The position numbers and the translations under genes were made by a program. A model generated the notes under the pieces. That model was given only the letters and a program-made list of their open reading frames with translations. It searched no databases and had not been told where the DNA came from. Of a stretch of 49,354 nucleotides of DNA, positions 1-7,115 are shown piece by piece. How positions within the stretch are numbered: position 1 is the first letter of the stretch; every line of letters begins with the position of its first letter. Origin of the DNA: an uncultured Paracoccaceae bacterium (GTDB taxonomy: Bacteria; Pseudomonadota; Alphaproteobacteria; Rhodobacterales; Rhodobacteraceae); the NCBI GenBank assembly GCA_947503965.1, contig CANNFU010000016.1:1-49354 (forward strand), in the 5' to 3' direction.

Positions 1-9
1 TCCCCTGGC

Positions 10-33
10 GTTACGCTGCTCAAGCAGCGTAAC
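10..33. repeat. Perfect 11-bp inverted repeat with 2-base centre
   Basis: The arm GTTACGCTGCT is followed by CA and then its exact reverse complement. Short GGCG (7-10) and CGCC (37-40) stretches flank it. It sits inside the broken recombinase reading frame and places two stop codons in that frame. It could be a recombination junction, an operator, or a hairpin used by the nearby HUH-type protein. No T-run follows, so a terminator is less likely. The sequence shows the repeat; any function is inference. Confidence 0.6.
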
Positions 34-124
34 AGGCGCCCCCCACCCTCAACAGGGCGGGTTCAACGGACGGGCACTGCTGATCCGCTGTTGATGTGCG
101 GACATACCCGAACCGTTTCCCGAT
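20..124 (-). pseudogene. Truncated serine recombinase (resolvase/invertase) N-terminus
   Basis: The minus strand encodes GKRFGYVRTSTADQQ, which matches the start of the resolvase/invertase family (usual form GYxRVSTxDQ). The serine in that motif is the nucleophile that attacks DNA. Only about 35 residues are recognisable. The frame then loses family character and stops at 20-22 within the palindrome, while intact family members run to 180-550 residues. A good ribosome site (AGGAGG) lies just upstream, but the codon at the expected start is ATC (124-122), as if an ATG had mutated. The frame stays open back to 220, but that part shows no family features. The remnant marks past mobile-element activity at the edge of the accessory region. 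Confidence 0.5.
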
Positions 125-482
125 GGTCGCCTCCTGTGTTGAACCTGCGGGTGTCATCCAGCAAACGGTGTCCATAAATGGGTCACAGCAAGTATTCAGA
201 TGCACAGGTTTTCTGCACATCTTTCATAGCTGGATTGGCCCGATTCTTGGAGTCAATGACCCAGTGTTTAAAACGATGGTTTGATGGACCTGGCCAGGGT
301 GCAACATTCAGCGCCGACATCTGGTGATGTCCCGCCCGTTCAAATGCGGAAAATAGTCAAAGTAACCCCGTTCAACGACTTTGCAGAAGCCGATGATGGT
401 CCATAATTTGGATGACATTGATCGTAGGGACTGGGAAATCTTGTTCTGATGTAGGCTATGCCAATAATGGCAGAGGTCGTCA

Positions 483-2162
483 TCACGGTGGCCGCAACAC
501 TCGCAGTCCCAGACATAACGTGAATCTCCACAACGCTGAAACCCAAGAAAATAAGGGGACCCGTAGCCGTGGGTGACCATCCTCTTTATAAGAGAGGGCT
601 TCTTTGGTCTTGAGTGTACTTGTCTGTGAATGGTGTGAATGACGATGATCCGTTGAGGATTGACCAACATACCAACCAACTGCTGTTTCAGTCCTAACAC
701 GAGATACTGCATCGAGTGGCTTCGTCTGTTCGCATGTTGCATCAACCTGATGATGTTCAGGAACAGAGGTCTGAGGTGACGCCTTCCGTTTACTGGGATG
801 CGTCGCAGCCTTACTCTTGGTGGACCGAGCTTTCTTCTGGGTGCCATACGAACAGGTCAGACGTTTCTTATGAAAGGCACGTTTGAGTTCCGCATCGGCA
901 TGAACGGCAATAACCATCTGTTCTGGTGACAATACCTTAGACGGACATGGAGTAACGACTTCGCCCGATGAGGCTGATGAAGACTGATCCTGATTTGCGT
1001 CGGCGAGTTTCTGATACCTGCTCTCAGCTTTTGGAAGGTGTTCCTTGTGGAGGTAATTCACAAACCCTGCAATTCCTGACCTACCGTCTTCGACCACTTC
1101 GTCATCGCCAAACAGTTCATCGACCATGGCATCCCAAATGTGGTCCTTGGAGGCCATACAGCCTGACTGAATGCTGTCGATGTCATTGGGCCAAGCAGCG
1201 GCTTCTGGTTGATCTGGCAACGGGGCGGTGATGAGCCTAGATGACACAGCTTCTTCAAGCTCAATCATAGATGGCCAACTACCATATGCGTCGGCGACCT
1301 GATCTGCCCGTGGTGTTGCGACATGCACCTGTGAGGGACCATCAAAGACCATCCTGAAGAATTGTCCAGCTTGCCGATGTGTGAAGCCAGGGAAGTGCGC
1401 TATCCCGTGACAGTGGAACAGAGCGACCACTTGATTGGGGTTCATCTTCTTAACCTCAGCAATACCTGGTGCCCGCAGTGGCAGGTCCCAGACTGCATCT
1501 TTGGCGGTCGTGAAAGACCATTCAAAGCGGTAGGAGAATTTGACATCAGGATGAACGATGCGGCGAAATTCTTGCCCGATGACACGCATCCATTTGCTAT
1601 ACCAGTCTTTCACTGCCACGAAATCTTCGCCACCGTGCAAGTAGCAGAACTTTGTTGTGAAAGGTGCGATTTCGTCGATGGGAAGACCGTAGAACGGACG
1701 CAGGAAGTTCTGAATCGTTTGAATGTGGCGGTACGGACCTTTGCCAACCCAGTCGTTGTAATAAACTGGGTTCATCACGTCTTCCGCGATGACGTTGTTA
1801 TGGTCTATCCGCCATCTCTTTGGATCAAGTGGACGACCATAACACTTGTGGCAGTACTTATGCTGACATGGGTGGCCATCACCACACCTATCGATCTGTT
1901 CCAGCATAGTGCGGTTCTTGTGGTCATGCCTAAGGATGTCCTGCACGGCTTCAAAACGGCTTGGCAAGGGACCTTTTGATACCCGTGCACCTAGCTGGAC
2001 TTCCGAGCCTAATGGTTCCCAACCACGCTGTTCATACGCCCACATGATCCGCCCCACCTCTCTGCTGAATTGATGATATCGTTGCGACCAAGGCTTGCTC
2101 CATTCCTCATGAAGCATCGTCGATGTGTGACAGGCGTTAGATAGCTGTTGGACGTGCTTCAC
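483..2162 (-). CDS. Putative HUH-endonuclease replication/relaxase-like protein
   Basis: A 559-residue protein beginning at GTG. Residues 93-107 hold a cysteine/histidine cluster (CGDGHPCQHKYCHKC) that could bind zinc. Residues 250-252 read H-C-H in a hydrophobic strand (VVALFHCHGIAHF), as in the metal-binding HUH motif. Residues 367-374 read FVNYLHKE, matching the YxxK motif that carries the DNA-linking tyrosine. This order is the layout of rolling-circle Rep proteins and related nickases, which cut one strand and stay attached through tyrosine. From about residue 390 the protein is basic, rich in Ser/Lys/His and probably disordered. The last 60 or so residues look unnatural, and another minus-strand frame ending at 308 looks more protein-like there, so a frameshift is possible. 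A ribbon-helix-helix gene lies divergently upstream. No family was matched by search. A replication role is inferred; a transposase or relaxase relic is the alternative. Confidence 0.5.
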   Translation of the reverse strand: MKHVQQLSNACHTSTMLHEEWSKPWSQRYHQFSREVGRIMWAYEQRGWEPLGSEVQLGARVSKGPLPSRFEAVQDILRHDHKNRTMLEQIDRCGDGHPCQHKYCHKCYGRPLDPKRWRIDHNNVIAEDVMNPVYYNDWVGKGPYRHIQTIQNFLRPFYGLPIDEIAPFTTKFCYLHGGEDFVAVKDWYSKWMRVIGQEFRRIVHPDVKFSYRFEWSFTTAKDAVWDLPLRAPGIAEVKKMNPNQVVALFHCHGIAHFPGFTHRQAGQFFRMVFDGPSQVHVATPRADQVADAYGSWPSMIELEEAVSSRLITAPLPDQPEAAAWPNDIDSIQSGCMASKDHIWDAMVDELFGDDEVVEDGRSGIAGFVNYLHKEHLPKAESRYQKLADANQDQSSSASSGEVVTPCPSKVLSPEQMVIAVHADAELKRAFHKKRLTCSYGTQKKARSTKSKAATHPSKRKASPQTSVPEHHQVDATCEQTKPLDAVSRVRTETAVGWYVGQSSTDHRHSHHSQTSTLKTKEALSYKEDGHPRLRVPLFSWVSALWRFTLCLGLRVLRPP

Positions 2163-2268
2163 TTACTATCTAGGGGCAAAATCCGAAAAGTGGTTGCACT
2201 TGCTGTTCATCAGGTTGGCAAATGCGACGCACGTGTCATTCAGCACCGCAAAAAGGATAAATAAATGC

Positions 2269-2275
2269 AGGAGGT
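2269..2275 (+). promoter_or_regulatory. Strong Shine-Dalgarno site of the small RHH gene
   Basis: AGGAGGT ends six bases before the ATG at 2282. It supports translation of a gene of only 59 codons that length filters would miss. Confidence 0.75.
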
Positions 2276-2281
2276 GGCATC

Positions 2282-2461
2282 ATGAAATCAGCCAACCAGG
2301 ACATCACAGTGCGATCAATACTGGTCGAGACGAAGGACAGATTAAGCGCGTTGCGTCAGCATACACGCCTAACCTATGGTAGCTTGATCGATGATGCTGT
2401 CGAAGCTCTTTGGGATGCCTATGAAGCTGAAGGTCACGACATCACCATGGTGTCATCATAG
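2282..2461 (+). CDS. Small ribbon-helix-helix (CopG/Arc-like) DNA-binding protein
   Basis: A 59-residue protein starting MKSANQDITVRSILVETKD. The segment around residues 8-18 can form the DNA-contacting beta strand. Residues 19-48 (LSALRQHTRLTYGSLIDDAV and on) fit the two helices of ribbon-helix-helix dimers, with the turn at LTYGS. Length and pattern fit CopG-type copy-control repressors and antitoxins. The ribosome site is near consensus. It lies 119 bases from the divergent start of the HUH-type protein, so it may repress that promoter as CopG does for plasmid rep genes. No toxin partner follows directly. The fold assignment rests on pattern only; target and role are inferred. Confidence 0.65.
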   Translation: MKSANQDITVRSILVETKDRLSALRQHTRLTYGSLIDDAVEALWDAYEAEGHDITMVSS

Positions 2462-2487
2462 TGGGGAGTGGGCTGGTAGGTCGCAGA

Positions 2488-2793
2488 TCAATCCAAAGGC
2501 ACAGCATAGTTGTGGATCAGTTTCAGCATATCTGGCCCGACGCGGCGAGGATTGGTATGGCCTGTTTCAGCCTCAAGCCGCCCAACGCATTCGCGGTAGG
2601 TCTTGGTCGCCAACAGCAACCTCCCAGTAAAGCTGTCTGGCCAATCAACTCGTGAGAATGACTCATCGACGTAGGGTTGAATCATGTTATCATAATGGTC
2701 TTCGTTCATCTTCTGCACCTTTCGATGATATACTTCGGTGATGCGAATTGGTCTGACACCGATCTCGTTGCGAATGGCCTGACGTACGTACAA
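2488..2793 (-). CDS. Hypothetical protein, 101 residues
   Basis: Not recognised. The reading frame continues without a stop back to the TAA that ends the upstream secreted protein (2836-2838) and is in the same frame as it. There is no ATG near the front. TTG at 2793 is the first reasonable start, with CTG or ATT possible further up. The in-frame sequence before the TTG (FDKQAILERL) reads like genuine protein, so the gene may begin earlier or be the tail of a split gene. It is soluble, charged, without cysteine-rich or membrane segments. It could be translated by reinitiation after the secreted protein. Whether it is expressed is uncertain. Confidence 0.4.
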   Translation of the reverse strand: MYVRQAIRNEIGVRPIRITEVYHRKVQKMNEDHYDNMIQPYVDESFSRVDWPDSFTGRLLLATKTYRECVGRLEAETGHTNPRRVGPDMLKLIHNYAVPLD

Positions 2794-2835
2794 ACGCTCT
2801 AGAATGGCCTGCTTATCAAATGACGAAATCAGGAC

Positions 2836-3627
2836 TTAGAACCCGTCATCAGGGCGACAGGCAACGTCACCAAGGGCATCACGTGAACCACGCAAGCTGA
2901 ATGCTGCTGAGCGGCCATCAGAGGCGCGTACTGTCATCACATTGCCAGCCGCCGCTGCTTCCCAGAGTGCCGTGTAGGTATCGGCACAGACGGTGCACTC
3001 GGTGTTTATGCTGCCACTATCGGCCCACACGGTCATTGGGAACACCTCGCCATCAACATCAAAGATGATTTGCCCACCAGCCACAGGCTGACCACCGAGT
3101 TCGACATATAGACCACCATCCTCGCCGATGTCGTTGCAGGAGAACGAGATCACATTACCACTGGGATCACGTGTGCTGCTCTCAGAGAAGCCCTGGCGAA
3201 AGTCGTAGACCCATTTACCATTGGTCGGCTGTGTTGATGCGTCCTGAGCTTCAGAGAGGCCCTGGGCGGCCCCACAGGCTTCCCAGTAGACGGTTGATCC
3301 ATCCCGTTCGTGGCTCAGGCCATTTGCGGTTGGTGTCAGGGTAAGGTCTTCGCGGTATTCTTCGCCTTCCGCCGAACAGACTGCTGTGTACCTTGTACCA
3401 GTGCCATCGGGTCTCGGAGAGGTGAGGTCACAACGGTTCTCGACGCCGTTGAGGACATCACCTTGTATCGACAATGCCCCACCATCCATTCCAACCTGAT
3501 CCGCCGAACAAGACCATGACGCCCCTGAAGGTTGGTAAAGACCATCGATGCCTTGAGCATGGCCCGCAGTGGCACAGGCTAGGGACGCAGATACGGCAAG
3601 CAACCCAAGACTGGTTTGGTTCTTCAT
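2836..3627 (-). CDS. Secreted protein of unknown function
   Basis: A 263-residue protein with a clear Sec signal peptide: a basic start (MKNQ), a hydrophobic stretch, and a probable cut after GHAQ near residue 25. The mature part carries about nine cysteines, suggesting disulfides in the periplasm or outside the cell. It contains two similar halves, each with a run from an aromatic/Ser/Cys start (SWSCSADQVGMDGGALSIQG and SFSCNDIGEDGGLYVELGG), so it is probably a tandem duplication of one domain. A ribosome site (GGAG) precedes the ATG. The gene is followed in the same frame by the 101-residue protein and lies downstream of a lipoprotein gene on the same strand. No family was recognised. Confidence 0.7.
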   Translation of the reverse strand: MKNQTSLGLLAVSASLACATAGHAQGIDGLYQPSGASWSCSADQVGMDGGALSIQGDVLNGVENRCDLTSPRPDGTGTRYTAVCSAEGEEYREDLTLTPTANGLSHERDGSTVYWEACGAAQGLSEAQDASTQPTNGKWVYDFRQGFSESSTRDPSGNVISFSCNDIGEDGGLYVELGGQPVAGGQIIFDVDGEVFPMTVWADSGSINTECTVCADTYTALWEAAAAGNVMTVRASDGRSAAFSLRGSRDALGDVACRPDDGF

Positions 3628-3658
3628 GAATCATCTCCTTCGCGGCGGCTCGGTGATG

Positions 3659-4537
3659 TCAGTCTACAGGTGACGACCCTGCCTGCTCAATTAGTCTGAT
3701 GTCCACGTCTTGGCGTGACCGTCCGACACGAAACTCATCGTAAAACGCAACCATCGTCGGCTTTGGTATGTTCGGCTGGACCCGATCCCATCTCGTTGTA
3801 GAGCTACCGTAGATGCCGCGTCGGACATTGGGACCTGGATACAGCGACGTGTCGGTGATGGCCGAGATCGGGCCAGAATAGTCGCAGCGTTGGTCGCCAT
3901 TGATCCAGACACGAAGGTATCCATCATCCCCCGTGCTGAAGTTCGTGTTGATCACGATGTCTGTCCAACGTCCACGGGCTTGGTCAATGCTGAAGAGGCG
4001 GCAAACAATGCCCCAGTTACGGCGCTCGCCCCAGTTCAAGCCCTCGTTCGCATCGTCCATTTGGATGACAACATCATGGCTGCGGTTGCCATTGCGGTAG
4101 GCTTCGCCACGTCCAATCTGCACCAGCTTGATACTGGGCGGATTGCTGCCCCCCATCTTCCACTGGCCAAACACATTCATCAGGCTGACACTGGCGGGGT
4201 ATGATTGGATATTCTGGTTGTAGAAAGACCAGCCGTACCAGATGTCTTCACCAATGCGGGCTTGAGTACGGTTTGATGCTAGTCGCACTTCGCTGCGATA
4301 CCGTGGACTGACGCAATCATCGCCGCCACAATCGCCATCACGCAGCTCATACCTCTCGCTAACCAAGCCAGCCCGCACAGGTTCACCATCGGAGGAATAT
4401 TGAAACCCATGGCTGTGCGGCATAAGATTCCGCAGATACCCGTTAGGGGCATCGGCATTGCGTGAGACGCTGGCGGTGTTTGTCATGCAGGCTGATAAAG
4501 CTAGGATCAGGTTTATCGGGAACAGACTTTTCTTCAT
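3659..4537 (-). CDS. Lipoprotein resembling heparin-lyase-I-like polysaccharide lyases
   Basis: A 292-residue protein. It starts with a lipoprotein signal, MKKSLFPINLILALSAC, whose lipobox LSAC predicts lipidation at Cys17. The body has the landmarks of the jelly-roll lyase group related to heparin lyase I. These are an R-S-E-V-R motif near residue 83, a YWxSF-like start (IWYGWSFYNQ), GRWTDIVINTNFS followed by DDGYLRVWINGD, and a KxGIY-like strand (RRGIYGSS). These enzymes cleave acidic polysaccharides by beta-elimination. Being a lipoprotein, it would act in the periplasm or on the outer membrane. A ribosome site (GGAAAG) precedes the ATG. The substrate cannot be named from sequence. Sitting between a replication relic and a restriction operon, it is probably mobile cargo, perhaps for attacking capsule or algal polymers. 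Confidence 0.55.
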   Translation of the reverse strand: MKKSLFPINLILALSACMTNTASVSRNADAPNGYLRNLMPHSHGFQYSSDGEPVRAGLVSERYELRDGDCGGDDCVSPRYRSEVRLASNRTQARIGEDIWYGWSFYNQNIQSYPASVSLMNVFGQWKMGGSNPPSIKLVQIGRGEAYRNGNRSHDVVIQMDDANEGLNWGERRNWGIVCRLFSIDQARGRWTDIVINTNFSTGDDGYLRVWINGDQRCDYSGPISAITDTSLYPGPNVRRGIYGSSTTRWDRVQPNIPKPTMVAFYDEFRVGRSRQDVDIRLIEQAGSSPVD

Positions 4538-4592
4538 GAATGACTTTCCAAAGGTGCGGGTGCGGTCGGCTGGTGGGTAAACTGCGGTGCTG

Positions 4593-4862
4593 CTACCACC
4601 TACACGTCGTCGATTGTAAATCAGGCGATCCCTGGATCAGGTATTTTACAAATCGCGTCGCGGTCCCGTCACCGTACGACTGGTACACTTCGACATCGAT
4701 CACATCCGTCAGGTAGACGCTGTGGTTTCTCTTTATCCCATATTGGCGGCTGCTCTGCTCCAAACAGTCACGGACATTCTGACGCTCTACGCCTTCAGCG
4801 ATCCAGAAACCGATCCCGACGACAGCCGCACCGACGATGGCCCATTTCATCAGGAGTCCCAT
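4593..4862 (-). CDS. Small single-pass membrane protein, unknown function
   Basis: An 89-residue protein. Residues 5-24 (MKWAIVGAAVVGIGFWIAEG) form one hydrophobic helix, and the remaining part is likely periplasmic, with one Cys near residue 33 and one near the end. Its ATG overlaps the stop of the upstream XRE regulator by one base (TAATG), so the two are probably translated together. The small regulator-membrane protein couple resembles phage or plasmid control cassettes, but no known family was recognised. Confidence 0.55.
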   Translation of the reverse strand: MGLLMKWAIVGAAVVGIGFWIAEGVERQNVRDCLEQSSRQYGIKRNHSVYLTDVIDVEVYQSYGDGTATRFVKYLIQGSPDLQSTTCRW

Positions 4863-5062
4863 TATTCATCTGCCTCGACACTTATGAGGTCTTGAATCGT
4901 CACCATCCCATCTGTCGCCGTAACAATCGCCTGTAGCGTCCTGCGTGACGGAATATTGATACCATCACGGGCGCGAAGAACCGTGGGGGCGCTTAGCCCA
5001 CAAAGGTCCCCGAATACCTTCAGGCTGAGATTGTTTTGGGCGAGGTAATCCTTGAGCGTCAT
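4862..5062 (-). CDS. Small XRE-type helix-turn-helix regulator
   Basis: A 66-residue protein with a Cro/CI-like fold. Helix 1 is LKDYLAQNN, then LSLKVFGDLCGLSAPTVLRA is the helix-turn-helix, and the final helices run to TIQDLIS. It consists of the DNA-binding domain alone. It is transcribed away from the second XRE gene (5152 on the plus strand), with an 89-base shared control region carrying an inverted repeat. A Cro-like switch partner for the restriction operon regulator is the likely role. It is coupled to the downstream membrane protein by a TAATG overlap. Confidence 0.7.
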   Translation of the reverse strand: MTLKDYLAQNNLSLKVFGDLCGLSAPTVLRARDGINIPSRRTLQAIVTATDGMVTIQDLISVEADE

Positions 5063-5075
5063 AACTTCATTACCT

Positions 5076-5146
5076 ATCGTGTAATAAATGATTCGTCATG
5101 GGTAATTTTCATGTTTGTTGCATTTCGAGGCAAATCGTTACACGAT
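5076..5146. promoter_or_regulatory. Operator-like inverted repeats between divergent XRE genes
   Basis: ATCGTGTAA at 5076-5084 is repeated exactly, inverted, as TTACACGAT at 5138-5146. The right copy also forms its own palindrome, ATCGT-TAC-ACGAT (5134-5146), ending five bases before the ATG at 5152. Each half lies near one of the divergent genes, as expected for autoregulation by one or both XRE proteins. The repeats are visible; binding is inferred. Confidence 0.55.
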
Positions 5147-5151
5147 GTGAA

Positions 5152-5610
5152 ATGGCCACTTCACACGACGATTCATCGGAACACCTTTTCGACCGCATCA
5201 GGAATGCTCGGATACGTTCACGTATGACCAAGGAAGAAGCGGCTAGTGCGCTAGGAGTCAGCAAGGTCCAAATCTGGCGTTTAGAGAACAAGTCCAATAC
5301 GGTGAGTGCGGAGCGATTGTTCGAAATCGCCGACCTGTATGGCATCGATCCGCGAACACTGCTCCATGGTGAAGGCGCAGCCGAAACTCCCCATAAGCTT
5401 TATACTCGCATCGGCGAAGTGGTGGCCATGGTCGAGGAAGAAGCACAGCGCCTTGATGCCAAACCTCCCCCGCATCTAGTGGGCGAGGCTGTCGTGGAAA
5501 TCCTGCGTCAAGAAACTAGGAACCAAATCGCTCCCGATTCTGCCCCCTTGGACGCCACCAAGTATCAGGGCCTCGTCTCACTTCTCTTTAAGCAGGCAAC
5601 AAATACATGA
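5152..5610 (+). CDS. XRE-family regulator leading the type I R-M operon
   Basis: A 152-residue protein using the ATG at 5152. The frame opens at 5098, but those extra codons run through the operator-like palindrome and read poorly (VCCISRQ). Residues from FDRIRNARIRSRM through LHGEGAAE form a classic five-helix XRE domain, with the recognition region TKEEAASALGVSKVQIWRLE. A C-terminal region of about 80 residues, helical and acidic, may dimerise or sense a ligand. No good ribosome site precedes the ATG. Its stop overlaps the hsdM start by four bases (ATGA), so regulator and methylase are made together. This is what a controller protein needs to delay restriction until DNA is methylated. That role is inferred from position. 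Confidence 0.75.
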   Translation: MATSHDDSSEHLFDRIRNARIRSRMTKEEAASALGVSKVQIWRLENKSNTVSAERLFEIADLYGIDPRTLLHGEGAAETPHKLYTRIGEVVAMVEEEAQRLDAKPPPHLVGEAVVEILRQETRNQIAPDSAPLDATKYQGLVSLLFKQATNT

Positions 5611-7115
5611 CTCGAGTCACCCAGTCCGAAATCAACAATGCAGCTTGGGCAGCATGTGACACCTTCCGTGGCGTGGTCGATCCGTCGATTTACAAAGACT
5701 ACGTGCTTACGATGCTATTCCTGAAATACATCTCGGATGTCTGGACAGACCACCTTGCCACGCACCAGGCGGAACATCCCGACGCCCCAGAACTCGTCGA
5801 AGCATTGATGCAGCAGGAATCCTTTGTTCTGCCACCTGATGCCAGCTTCCACACATTGCACACCCGTCGGCATGAAGCTGGGAACGGCGAACGCATCGAC
5901 AAAGCCCTTCATGCCATCCAAGAGGCCAATGGCAACAAGCTGGATCAGGTGTTCCAAGACATCCACTTCAACAGCACCAAGCTGGGGGACGAGGAACAGA
6001 AGAACGACCTACTCCGTCACCTGCTGGAAGACTTCGCCAAGCCCGCCCTCGACCTGCGTCCGTCTCGTGTGGGGCAGTTGGACATCATCGGTGGGGCCTA
6101 CGAATACCTGATCAAACACTTCGCTGCGACTGCGGGAAAAACGGCTGGTGAGTTTTATACACCACCCGAAGTGTCAGACCTCATGGCCCGCCTGGCTGAT
6201 CCTCAAGAGGGCGATGACATCTGCGACCCCACCTGTGGGTCCGCATCGCTGCTCATGAAATGTGGGCGTCAGATCAGGAACAAGACGGGGACCAAACGCT
6301 ACGCCCTCTACGGTCAAGAATCCATCGGGTCCACATGGGCCTTGGCCAAGATGAACTTGTTCCTGCACGGGGAGGAGAACCACGAAGTCCTCTGGGGTGA
6401 TACCATCCGCAACCCGAAGCTACGGGTGAAGGAAGATGCCTTGCGGCACTTTGATGTGGTCGTCGCCAACCCGCCGTTCAGTCTGGATAAATGGGGGACT
6501 GCGACAGCCGAGACTGATACATTCGGACGCTTCCGTCGTGGTATCCCGCCCAAGACCAAGGGCGACTATGCGTTCATCCTGCACATGATCGAGACGCTGA
6601 AGCCCAAAACGGGCCGCGCTGTGGTTGTCGTCCCTCATGGTGTGCTGTTTCGCGGATCGACCGAGGGGAAAATCCGCCAGAAGCTGGTGGAGGAAAACCT
6701 GCTGGATGCGGTGATCGGCCTGCCTGAAAAACTGTTCTTCGGCACGGGCATCCCTGCGGCCCTGCTGGTGTTCCGTAAACACAAAACCGACGACTCCGTG
6801 CTGTTCATCGACGCCAGCCGAGAGTTTGTGTCGAGTTCCAATCAGAACGCATTGGATCAAACCCACATCGACAAGATCATGCAGACCTTTGATGATCCCA
6901 CCACCGTGGACAAATACTCCTACCGTGCCACGCAGGCCGAGATCGCAGAGAACGACTTTAACCTGAACATACCCCGCTATGTGGACACCTTTGAGGAAGA
7001 GGATGAGATCGATCTGATGGCGGTGCGGGCCGAACGGGTGAAGTTGAAGGACGATCTGGCCGAATTGGAAACCCGTATGGCAGGGTATTTGCAGGAGCTT
7101 GGGTATGGTTCCTGA
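5607..7115 (+). CDS. hsdM: Type I restriction-modification methyltransferase subunit HsdM
   Basis: A 502-residue protein. HsdM transfers a methyl group from S-adenosylmethionine to adenine N6 at the site chosen by HsdS, acting as M2S. The N-terminal helical domain (about 1-150) starts with the family pattern NNAAWAACDTFRGVVDP. The SAM-binding motif I is DPTCGSASLL at 207-216, and the catalytic motif NPPF is at 288-291. GEFYTPPEV (181-189) is the usual HsdM lead-in to the methylase domain. A helical tail ends at 502. Length is normal for the family and nothing appears missing. It overlaps the XRE regulator upstream (4 bases) and hsdS downstream (11 bases). Confidence 0.96.
   Translation: MTRVTQSEINNAAWAACDTFRGVVDPSIYKDYVLTMLFLKYISDVWTDHLATHQAEHPDAPELVEALMQQESFVLPPDASFHTLHTRRHEAGNGERIDKALHAIQEANGNKLDQVFQDIHFNSTKLGDEEQKNDLLRHLLEDFAKPALDLRPSRVGQLDIIGGAYEYLIKHFAATAGKTAGEFYTPPEVSDLMARLADPQEGDDICDPTCGSASLLMKCGRQIRNKTGTKRYALYGQESIGSTWALAKMNLFLHGEENHEVLWGDTIRNPKLRVKEDALRHFDVVVANPPFSLDKWGTATAETDTFGRFRRGIPPKTKGDYAFILHMIETLKPKTGRAVVVVPHGVLFRGSTEGKIRQKLVEENLLDAVIGLPEKLFFGTGIPAALLVFRKHKTDDSVLFIDASREFVSSSNQNALDQTHIDKIMQTFDDPTTVDKYSYRATQAEIAENDFNLNIPRYVDTFEEEDEIDLMAVRAERVKLKDDLAELETRMAGYLQELGYGS

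Noticed and set aside
1362..1979. Plus-strand open frame of 205 codons inside the HUH-type gene
   Set aside because: Fully antisense to a better-supported gene, no ribosome site, and no recognisable motif.
6420..6866. Minus-strand open frame of 148 codons inside hsdM
   Set aside because: hsdM is certain here; the antisense frame is a shadow of its codon pattern.
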